Source of the DNA: Vibrio penaeicida
GTDB taxonomy: Bacteria; Pseudomonadota; Gammaproteobacteria; Enterobacterales; Vibrionaceae
Direction: 5' to 3'
Length of the DNA stretch: 64,000 nucleotides
Assembly: GCF_019977755.1 (NCBI RefSeq)
Contig: NZ_AP025145.1
Coordinates: 62,001 to 126,000, forward strand
Below are positions 57,501 to 64,000 of the stretch, piece after piece. The position numbers were made by a program, and so were the translations under genes. Positions within the stretch are counted from its first letter, which is position 1. The number at the start of each line of letters is the position of its first letter. The notes under the pieces are model-generated. The model ran no database searches. It was not told where the DNA came from and saw only the letters and a program-made list of their open reading frames with translations.

Positions 57501-60500
57501 TGATGGAAGTGGCTTATACATCGATTATGCCACTAACGCCAAAGGTCATAGGACAGAGTATACATTTGATGGGGCAGGCAGGCTGAAAGATGAAACCGCG
57601 CCGAATGGCAGAAAGGTCTCTTACCAGTACGATAAATTTGGGCGCGTGATCAAAGAAACGCATGGCAACCCCAATAACTTCGTTACCTACAACTATCTCG
57701 GCGCTGCTGGGTGTGGGTTCACCGATACCGAGACTCTTCGCTGTGTGAAAACTACATCCAACCAAGGGGGAGAAAGTTGGGTGCAGCTGGACTTCGCAGG
57801 ACGTGAAGTACGTAGTGGCGTTAAGAGCTTTGATGGCAGAATCTCTTATACAGATACTCAGTGGGACAGAGACGGCAGAAAGACCAGCGTTTCACGCCCA
57901 TACTTCCAGTACGATACAGTGTTCCACGTTCAGTTCGAATACGACAGCTTAAACCGCGAAATACGCAAAGAAGAACCAAGCGCCACAGGTGGCGTTACGT
58001 TATGGAAAACCGAATACAGCGGATTTAGCACCACACTTACCGATGTTCGTGGCTTCGAGCACAAAACCACCACCAACGTATTGGGCCATATCGTTAAAAA
58101 AGAAGAAGCGATTGGTAAAGCGGATTACAGCTACCAAACTTACGCCTACTTTCCCGATGGCAAACTGAAAACATCCATAGACAGCAAAGGGAATTCAACC
58201 AAAATTGAGTACGACAACTTAGGGTATCGGTCTAAACTGGACGACCCAGACTTAGGTGTATGGGCGTACAAATACAACGCTGCGGGTGAGTTACTACAAA
58301 AGAAAGACGCGAATGGCGTCATTACCACCTATAGCTACGATGCGTTAGGGCGCAAGGTGCGCCAGAAAGACGGCAGCAGCGCCGCCTCAACATGGGTTTA
58401 CGATGGGCGAGGTACAGCTTCACTGGGGGCGCTGACGTCCATATCAGGTCACGGCAGCAACAGCGAGTTTTACTATCATACGAATGGTTTGCTGGCAGAA
58501 AAAGCCACGTTTGTGGATGGCGATAAGTTCAGCACACTGTATACCTATGACGTGTTTGAACGACTGAGCCGTGAAGTTCGCCCAAATGGTCAGTACGATC
58601 CGGTTAATGACGCGCCTGTTCATTTACATGATGCCTTTGATGCAGACAAATATGTAGAACCCGAATACATGTATGATGATGAAGGTCATATTATTGGGTT
58701 AGCTCCACGAGACTATACGGTTACTCTAAGCCCTAAGCGGCTCGCAATAGATTATGTATACAACCGCAACGGTTACTTAGAAAAAATTCAAAGCCCTTAT
58801 ACCTATGCGGATGTTGCTTTTGCGAGCCCAAGTTACCGTGAGGAAATTCAAGAACTTATCTCAGAAGCACTCAAGCTATCTCGGAAATACAGTAACTTGG
58901 CGAATCGTTACTATCAGCAATCAGGTTTTTTTGGCAATAAACACCATGAGTATATGGCTTTACAGTCGTATCGGTCTGAATGGGACACGAACTCGGCTAA
59001 GTTACTGCTTTCTGATAATCAAAAGTGGTGTGATGAATATGGCAATTGTTACCTTCGACCAGTTAATAAAAAATGGGTAATACTGCATGGAGAAGTAATT
59101 ATTCCGATCGAAGTGAAAGAGTATGGTGACTTCTATGAGTTACAGGCTCAACTTACCGGAGACAATCAAGGGCAACACTATTATGCGAATAGTTTTGTCA
59201 AAACCAATCTTACTGAAGACTCTATTACACAACTCGAACTGAGTTTAAAAGGTGATTACAACGACTTACGGGGAGACCTATTTGGTGGCGGGCAAGATCC
59301 TTATCATGAAAATGGTTTACGTATCGATGTTGAGTTAAAAGAGAACTTAGACTTTACAGCTCAAGAGCTAAGCCTGGCTGCTGAAATTTCTCAGGCAAGG
59401 TATTTCCACTATCACGAAATGGCAATTCGCTTATTACAGCTTGTCGAAAAGGTTACAGAATTAGGCGATATTTACCAGAATGTACAGACTGATTCCACAC
59501 GCTATCTATCACACCTAGAGACGCTAAAAACCAATTCAGAATTAGCAGAGGCGAGTAAATCCGGTGCGTACCAAATTTACTGGCAACGCCGCGAAACCGA
59601 TGCGTACGGTCATACGCTGTCGGAAACGTTAGGTAATGGGTTAGTTAATACCTACTACCACAGTGCATCCACGGGTAAACCCATGATTATGACTACCCAT
59701 AAGCAGGGGGAAGTCTTCAGCCATCAATACAAAGACTTAACCGGTAAAAAGCACGGATTTGTTGGGCTAATAGATGCCACTCGTTGGTTAGAATATAAGT
59801 ACGACGACCACAACAACGTGACCCAACGTTACGACCAATCGTTAGGCATTCGCGATTACTACACCTACGATGGGCTGGATCGCGTTAAAACCAACAACAT
59901 CGTCTTCGATAACGGCAGCAACCACGCAAACGTCACTAAAAATAGTGCGTTCAGCTACGATTCCATTGGTAATATCCTAAGCAAAACAGGGGTATCGGGC
60001 ACCTATGAATACAGCAACATTGGAGCAGGACCACACGCCGTAACCAAGGCAAATGGGCTAAAGTACCAATACGACGCTGTCGGCAACATGGTGAGCGCCA
60101 AACGCAGTAACAACAGCACCGAGCGCACACTAAGCTGGACGGCATTCAACAAGCCAAGTGAAATTACCCGTAACGGTAAAACCGTTTCGTTCAGCTACGA
60201 TGCCAACCACAACCGTTATAAAAAGGTGTCTGGTTCTCAAACAACAATCTACATAGACAAAACTTACGAACGTGTAACAGATGTCGGCACAGATAAAGTT
60301 CAGCATCAGCACTTTGTGTACGCCGAAGGAAAATTGATTGCCTTAAACACTCAAACAGAAAATACCAATGGTGCGATAGTCGATAAACAAGTACGATTCT
60401 TGCACTACGATGCGCTAAATTCCGTGGACATGGTTACAGACTTATACGGTTACGTAGTCGACCGCCGCAGTTACGATGCCTTTGGTAAGCAGCGTGATGT

Positions 60501-61557
60501 GGTATGGCAGTTAGCTCAACGGGAAGATAAACACCGCTACGTCAATCAACTGGTGCTCACCAACCGAGGCTACACCGGGCACGAGGAAATCGAAGAAGTT
60601 GGGCTGATCCATATGAACGGGCGGGTCTACGACCAAACCCTAGGGCGGTTTGTGAGTGCGGATCCGATCATTCAGGCTCCGTATGTTACGAATAGCTTTA
60701 ACCGTTATGCGTATGTGATGAATAATCCGTTGAAATATACCGATCCGACTGGTCATTATTGGGAAGATGAAAGTGGTCACGGTGCTACTGGCGAATGTTT
60801 GGTTGATGGAACGTCGTATGATGGAATAGATGGCGGTTCTTCACGCTGGGATACAGAAAGCCATAACAAAAGGAATCGTGATAGAGAGCCAAGCACATAT
60901 CACAAACTTGAACCTGCAATGACACCTATTCAAAAAAGGATGGCGGCAGAATACCAAGCTTCAATCGACTATTTAGTTAATCCTACTTTGAGACAATCAC
61001 ATCATCAGTGGCGTATTGCAAAGCCTATAACTGAGATAAGTGTAGTATTTGTAGTTGAAAAAGGTAAGTTTGTACCAAGTAAGTATGACAAGGTTATTGA
61101 TCAGTTTTTAGATTCTGGATCTACTAAAGTCATTGATGATAAAGTCTATGAGTTTGTTATTAGTCCCAAGAAAGATATAGTTCCTGATATTGAGGATATT
61201 ACAAAGAGTGGAGATCAAATCCCTTGGGGATCTTGGAGCGACTATAAAAAAGTAAATGTAGATGGTCAAGATTACGCACAAGTCGGGAATAGACTTTATA
61301 GTGAGCACGCTGTAAACAGAATGCAACCAAGCAGAAGAAGGCACTCTTCAAGTGGAAAGACAGGAGGTTTGCCAGAAATATACCAAGCTGGAACACACGG
61401 AGATTTTGGTCGTGGGGTAGCTCCTAAGTTTGTTGAAGACGTTATTTCTTCAGCCAAACCTTTAGCACAGCAAAATGGCAACTTTTCTTATACATCAGGA
61501 TCTCTGCAAGTTATTACAAACCCGCAAGGCGCTGTAGTGACAGTGATTACAAAATAA
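54598..61557 (+). CDS. SpvB/RHS-repeat polymorphic toxin-like secreted protein
   Basis: A 2319-residue protein. The N-terminus has a signal peptide-like segment (about residues 19-40). A SpvB/TcdB-like region follows (GDFNVSGGQATYSLPIDVVP, LGMGWNISGLSAITRCGK), then FG-GAP/VCBS-like calcium loops (LDFDGDGKDDY, ADINNDGYLD). RHS/YD repeats span about residues 860-2000, interrupted by a helical insert of about 260 residues near 1401-1661. The RHS core ends GRFVSADP and DPTGHYW at about residue 2049. The last 265 or so residues are the variable tip, with SEHAVNRMQPS and LQVITNPQGAVVTVIT. It probably displays or delivers a toxin. A putative immunity gene follows by 11 bp. Confidence 0.9.
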   Translation: MNAKTSILSSFDQLIGKRLLSLPLALTLLTVFTTLSSVAQTAVPVIRGDFNVSGGQATYSLPIDVVPGRNGHQPSLAISYASDSPNGYLGMGWNISGLSAITRCGKNLHKDGRWGGVRLNNDDRYCLDGQRLVAIEGQDGGDSTEYRLENNGYSKIVSFKSNYNGHGPSHFKVWKKDGSVYEYGMENTAQVNLPGQTHIYKWALNKITDHTKNNHITFKYDENTAAGIHKIDVISYEGGSIKFDYVGRTDSTSQYLMGSKLTISQRLSKIVVNDQSEQAVRNYILAYSESGATNRSLLSSIQMCTGKGTECSSPVSFEWNSHGNTAVTRSNTSFIFPKFVDTDRDGYLDKYGIKRGWDQIGTEYCEFNKPDFVGWTVVDPYGNETTKSTGNYQLISDNGTFKIEAELGEISGSGSICGGGNNLKKKEFTATAKKRGPCVRGTYVKDINGNTGTYCRGKFSVDRNGNGIQTVGNGSFVDRTVNPYVLDFDGDGKDDYISFDTSNRKKLYLFTSGANYLKREKTLRNYIDHFRFADINNDGYLDFISLNYNSFDIYLYTGTGLEHSYSRRFNRHGEIDPYFLDWNADGYPDLYFRGNIYRNNRGVIDLTENGKIKRGISDFHSAVDINSDGKIDILTGAKEAEKTIQISTPYALDKVKTITEDGLVYTVNYKSASDHSVHIQSPYSHYPVLNSTPTRYLVSGVTKKPKGYNSTTYEYRYEGAKSHKRGLGFLGFDKVTVTESGDVITKTTSEFMAGREDAANFDLRQSGKPSKVLIQKKKGASGTFHTAKETTYSYSAKSKNGINGVKYHEVYASSVVVNHHDSDGTQLKTTTTTTKKDENGFGNVTERTTVVEGQVTNSGSFTTKDVFDYVSNSTTISDSDFWQIGAIKKSTQSITDNTSGDTKTTVSNFEYTTTGLLKRQTITPTAYHAGGVSGRKLVTDYGYDVYGNVTSQSVSGSDLASRTTLTTYDGSGLYIDYATNAKGHRTEYTFDGAGRLKDETAPNGRKVSYQYDKFGRVIKETHGNPNNFVTYNYLGAAGCGFTDTETLRCVKTTSNQGGESWVQLDFAGREVRSGVKSFDGRISYTDTQWDRDGRKTSVSRPYFQYDTVFHVQFEYDSLNREIRKEEPSATGGVTLWKTEYSGFSTTLTDVRGFEHKTTTNVLGHIVKKEEAIGKADYSYQTYAYFPDGKLKTSIDSKGNSTKIEYDNLGYRSKLDDPDLGVWAYKYNAAGELLQKKDANGVITTYSYDALGRKVRQKDGSSAASTWVYDGRGTASLGALTSISGHGSNSEFYYHTNGLLAEKATFVDGDKFSTLYTYDVFERLSREVRPNGQYDPVNDAPVHLHDAFDADKYVEPEYMYDDEGHIIGLAPRDYTVTLSPKRLAIDYVYNRNGYLEKIQSPYTYADVAFASPSYREEIQELISEALKLSRKYSNLANRYYQQSGFFGNKHHEYMALQSYRSEWDTNSAKLLLSDNQKWCDEYGNCYLRPVNKKWVILHGEVIIPIEVKEYGDFYELQAQLTGDNQGQHYYANSFVKTNLTEDSITQLELSLKGDYNDLRGDLFGGGQDPYHENGLRIDVELKENLDFTAQELSLAAEISQARYFHYHEMAIRLLQLVEKVTELGDIYQNVQTDSTRYLSHLETLKTNSELAEASKSGAYQIYWQRRETDAYGHTLSETLGNGLVNTYYHSASTGKPMIMTTHKQGEVFSHQYKDLTGKKHGFVGLIDATRWLEYKYDDHNNVTQRYDQSLGIRDYYTYDGLDRVKTNNIVFDNGSNHANVTKNSAFSYDSIGNILSKTGVSGTYEYSNIGAGPHAVTKANGLKYQYDAVGNMVSAKRSNNSTERTLSWTAFNKPSEITRNGKTVSFSYDANHNRYKKVSGSQTTIYIDKTYERVTDVGTDKVQHQHFVYAEGKLIALNTQTENTNGAIVDKQVRFLHYDALNSVDMVTDLYGYVVDRRSYDAFGKQRDVVWQLAQREDKHRYVNQLVLTNRGYTGHEEIEEVGLIHMNGRVYDQTLGRFVSADPIIQAPYVTNSFNRYAYVMNNPLKYTDPTGHYWEDESGHGATGECLVDGTSYDGIDGGSSRWDTESHNKRNRDREPSTYHKLEPAMTPIQKRMAAEYQASIDYLVNPTLRQSHHQWRIAKPITEISVVFVVEKGKFVPSKYDKVIDQFLDSGSTKVIDDKVYEFVISPKKDIVPDIEDITKSGDQIPWGSWSDYKKVNVDGQDYAQVGNRLYSEHAVNRMQPSRRRHSSSGKTGGLPEIYQAGTHGDFGRGVAPKFVEDVISSAKPLAQQNGNFSYTSGSLQVITNPQGAVVTVITK

Positions 61558-61568
61558 GAGGAATTAAA

Positions 61569-61814
61569 TTGAAAGAGTTAACGAGAAAATTAGTTGAGTT
61601 GAAAGAACGTGCAGTTAAAGATAATTTACCTCTTGTAGATATTCAAAGAAAGCTTTCTACTTTATTACTATTAAGTGAAGATCTTGATAATAGTGAAAGA
61701 ACAAGTAAAAAATTAGATAATGATTTAGAGATAGCTATTTATACTCTAAATCCATCAAATCAACTTGATGCCGCTATTGTTGTTCTAAATGAAGCAATAG
61801 AGCTTTCGAAGTAA
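61569..61814 (+). CDS. Candidate immunity protein for the RHS toxin
   Basis: An 81-residue cytoplasmic protein, start TTG 61569 with AGAGGA seven bases upstream. It is predicted almost wholly helical and rich in Glu, Asp, Lys and Leu, with no signal peptide or membrane segment. No family was recognised. It begins 11 bp after the stop of the RHS gene. Small genes in this position next to a polymorphic toxin tip usually encode the cognate immunity protein, but that role is inferred from location only. Confidence 0.65.
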   Translation: MKELTRKLVELKERAVKDNLPLVDIQRKLSTLLLLSEDLDNSERTSKKLDNDLEIAIYTLNPSNQLDAAIVVLNEAIELSK

Positions 61815-62652
61815 TGGTTGATTAAAAACTAAGGAAAAATAAAAAGCAATTAACAGAAATCAGATGGGCAGACACTTTTAGAAAAATCTTGAGGTGTCTT
61901 CTTACCGCTTACACTGAATTCTATTCGTATCTTCGAAACTCGGTCTTATATGTAGGGTGCTTGCCTAGAAAGAGGCAATTACCTCCTATATCTTTGATTT
62001 TTGGGTACGCGAACCCGCTAAAGTAGTTATTGGTTTAAGAGTTTTGTCTAGCTTGAAGGTAATATTAGCTATCCGGTAACCGAAAGCCAGATATTCACTT
62101 TCGGTTTAACTTCGTCATAACTTGTTTGATGGTAGCTTCGCAACCAACGACCGTACCTTTTTCCAGTTGAGTGCAAGCTTTTATCCAAGTCGCTTGGCCA
62201 ATACCTAACTGGTTAATGATGGAACGAATACTTGAAAGAGTATCTTTTCTAGTGTTTTTTAAGTAACTGAATCTTCTATTTCCTTACCACTCCCTTTGTT
62301 AATCTTTCTTATGATTTAATTCTTATCTAATTTATTTTAATATCTTCATTTTCACCTATGTTATTATTGTATTTAACTTACATATTTACATTTATTTTAA
62401 AATAAAATAATTACTAATTAAATATTGTTGTTTCAATGTTTTTATTTCTGTTCTTTAAAATCTTAAACCCACCTTTAGAATCTCGAATATGAGATTTGTT
62501 GATAATGTTCACAATTGTAAATTTATGTAAATGCGTTAGGTGAACTTAGCGTGTAGCGTGATGTCGTTCCTTGGTTGGAAAGGGCGGTAGCGTGTTTGAA
62601 ATATCCCTTCCTGTGGTCTTCTTCTGATTTTAAACAATAGTTAGGTAGAATA
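61815..62652. other. 838-bp AT-rich intergenic region with a degenerate reading frame
   Basis: No intact gene was seen. It holds a weak 6-bp inverted repeat (AGACAC/GTGTCT at 61870-61899), a 9-bp inverted repeat (62078-62086 with 62098-62106) and a short open reading fragment on the minus strand, listed separately. From about 62260 the sequence is very AT-rich. This may be a recombination seam left by loss of a toxin or other gene cassette. Confidence 0.6.
62095..62283 (-). pseudogene. Degenerate ORF fragment
   Basis: On the minus strand the region 62095-62283 is open for 62 codons and ends at a TGA. It has no start codon near its 5' end. The peptide contains RKDTLSSIRSIINQLGIGQA and WIKACTQLEKGTVVGCEATI, a protein-like composition. 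It looks like the C-terminal remnant of a larger gene. I do not recognise the family. Confidence 0.4.
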
Positions 62653-63036
62653 ATGAACCTATTTGACAAAAATCGTCAAAAGGGCAGAGTATTTTGGCTT
62701 CTTGTATTGGTGGGCATTTCTATATTCGGTGTGGCGGTACTCTATGCCAGTAAGAATCCCTTGGTTGTCGACGTAAACTCCCCCCCTCCTACAGTAAAAA
62801 GTGAAAAGGAAAAAAATGATGCTGAGCTGATACTTAGCGACGATGTTTCTTTTCCCTCCCCAATACTCGAACTCCAACACTTAGTCGTGAATCATGAAGA
62901 AGAAATCAGCGACATACTCCCGTTGCTGAAAAGCGAATTTGAAGAATATGACACTCCCCCTCCAGAGAACATCACACGTCTAAAACAAAAAACTCTCGAA
63001 CATAAAGCGCAACTCAAAACCGTCAGTGGTAATTAA
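62653..63036 (+). CDS. Small membrane-anchored protein preceding SpvB/RHS gene (copy 2)
   Basis: A 127-residue paralogue of the 124-aa protein at 54145. One N-terminal hydrophobic segment (about residues 15-32) follows a basic start (MNLFDKNRQKGR). The extracytoplasmic part has the shared block ILSDDVSFPSPILELQ and an acidic C-terminal region ending with helical KQKTLEHKAQLK. AGGTAG precedes the ATG. The downstream SpvB/RHS-like gene starts 2 bp after its stop, so the pair is translationally coupled, which supports a functional pairing. Confidence 0.75.
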   Translation: MNLFDKNRQKGRVFWLLVLVGISIFGVAVLYASKNPLVVDVNSPPPTVKSEKEKNDAELILSDDVSFPSPILELQHLVVNHEEEISDILPLLKSEFEEYDTPPPENITRLKQKTLEHKAQLKTVSGN

Positions 63037-63038
63037 AT

Positions 63039-64000
63039 ATGGGTATAAGAATAATGAATAAATGGAATTCTTTAACAATTACAGTTTATGTAGCTTTATT
63101 GTTTCTACCGCTTACTGCTTACGCAAATCAAACCAGCCCGGTATTAAGTGGTGATTTAAATGTCTCTCAAGGTCGTTTGAGTTATTCCATACCTATTTCA
63201 GTACCGGTTGGAAGAGCGGGTTTTCAGCCAACGGTTAGCTTAAATTATCGCGACTCGGGAGGCGACGGTAACCTTGGCATAGGCTGGAGCGTTAGCGGGG
63301 CGTCGTCTATTACACGTTGTGGAAAGAACCTTCGAATCGATGGTGTGAGAGGGCGCATTAATTTTGATGAGAATGATCGCTTTTGTTTAGACGGGCAGCG
63401 GCTTGTGGCTGTCGATGGCGAATATGGAAAAGATAAAACAGAATACAAACTACGAATCAACGGCTTCTCCAAAATAGTCTCATATGGCACCCAAGGCAGT
63501 GGACCTAGATATTTTAAAATTTGGTACAAAAATGGTGAGGTAAGAGAATACGGGAACACTGCGTCGTCGAAAGCAACCATTAATAATGGTGCCGATGTTT
63601 ACAAATGGGCAGTCAATAAACGTACAGACAAAAGTCGTAACAATCATATTGAGTACGAGTACTTCACTGACAATCAGCACAGGATTAAAAATATCACCTA
63701 CAAGGGCGGTTCGATTCAGTTTAATTATGAAACGCGACCGGATATTAAGTATCACTATTTTTATGGCGAATTGATTAAAAAGTCAGACAGGCTTCAATCT
63801 ATCGAAACAAAAGTTCTTACCGACAACGTTAGCAATAAATATGAAATAACTTACGAAACTCATGGTGTGAGTGATCAAAGTTATGTTCAAGAGGTGAGGC
63901 ACTGTGCATTCAACGAATTAGGGGTTGAAATCTGTGCCCAACCTGTCAGTTTTGATTGGGAAATATCGAACTTTCCTACCTACGGTTCTGTGACGGATTC
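63039..64000 (+). CDS. Second SpvB/RHS-like secreted protein (C-terminus outside window)
   Basis: The frame is open from ATG 63039 (or ATG 63054, five codons later) to the window edge, 320 codons. It begins with a signal peptide ending PLTAYANQ. The SpvB region is then clearly paralogous to the gene at 54598: SGDLNVSQGRLSYSIPISVP, LGIGWSVSGASSITRCGK, DRFCLDGQRLVAV and KYEITYETHG. The rest of the protein, including RHS repeats and any toxin tip, lies beyond the window. Confidence 0.87.
   Translation, partial: MGIRIMNKWNSLTITVYVALLFLPLTAYANQTSPVLSGDLNVSQGRLSYSIPISVPVGRAGFQPTVSLNYRDSGGDGNLGIGWSVSGASSITRCGKNLRIDGVRGRINFDENDRFCLDGQRLVAVDGEYGKDKTEYKLRINGFSKIVSYGTQGSGPRYFKIWYKNGEVREYGNTASSKATINNGADVYKWAVNKRTDKSRNNHIEYEYFTDNQHRIKNITYKGGSIQFNYETRPDIKYHYFYGELIKKSDRLQSIETKVLTDNVSNKYEITYETHGVSDQSYVQEVRHCAFNELGVEICAQPVSFDWEISNFPTYGSVTD

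Noticed and set aside
54598..61557. Type VI secretion RHS effector
   Set aside because: It has a signal peptide and an SpvB N-terminus, no PAAR domain, and no vgrG or EagR gene is nearby.
61862..61900. Insertion sequence end
   Set aside because: Only a 6-bp inverted repeat was found, with no transposase reading frame or target duplication.
1..64000. CRISPR arrays, tRNA or rRNA genes, prophage
   Set aside because: No regularly spaced repeats, cloverleaf-like segments or phage structural genes were noticed by eye.

Overview
The window reads as chromosomal DNA of a marine gammaproteobacterium, most likely a Vibrio or close relative. The basis is protein-level resemblance (AroG, Eda, AldB, EmrD-like and M3 peptidase sequences), several c-di-GMP enzymes, a GlyGly-CTERM protease, and a dispersed 'ATACCCAAGTAACCTCAAG' repeat of the kind I associate with Vibrio genomes. 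No rRNA, tRNA, CRISPR array, phage or intact insertion sequence was seen. Gene density is high.

Layout. 1-571: 5' part of a secreted LVIVD-like propeller protein. 774-10710 (minus): an eight-gene catabolic operon. In transcription order it encodes a ribose-type ABC importer (binding protein, double ATPase, permease), a SorC-family regulator, an aldo/keto reductase, a GlpD-like flavoprotein dehydrogenase, a class I (DhnA/LsrF-type) aldolase and an FGGY kinase. A 512-bp control region with three near-identical GATAC-N5-GTMTC operators separates it from a plus-strand unit: iron-type alcohol dehydrogenase, MmsA-like aldehyde dehydrogenase and an IclR regulator. Together they look like a pathway that imports, phosphorylates, oxidises and cleaves an unidentified polyol or sugar.

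14.8-20 kb: divergent HD-GYP response regulator and a 1333-aa hybrid histidine kinase. 20-35 kb: mostly small housekeeping or accessory genes (YtoQ, DUF418, GNAT, M3 peptidase, a GDPD/phosphoethanolamine-transferase pair, class II amidotransferase, S33 peptidase, MAPEG, a lipoprotein pair, DUF1801, DUF3224, a diguanylate cyclase) and then aroG. 35.8-39.9 kb: a DsbA-like oxidoreductase, kdgK and eda (lower Entner-Doudoroff arm), a MarR regulator and a lone CBM48 protein. 39.9-50.5 kb: a GGDEF/EAL protein, aldB with a recognisable sigma-54 promoter and a divergent AcoR-like sigma-54 activator, a LysR/EmrD-like divergent pair, and a GAF-GAF-GGDEF protein.

50.7-64 kb is the accessory part: a secreted M6 metalloprotease with a GlyGly-CTERM anchor, then a tandem array of SpvB/RHS polymorphic-toxin-like genes. 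Each large gene is preceded by a homologous small membrane-anchored protein. The first ends in a variable C-terminal domain and is followed 11 bp later by a candidate immunity gene. The second runs off the window. This array is the most interesting system here.
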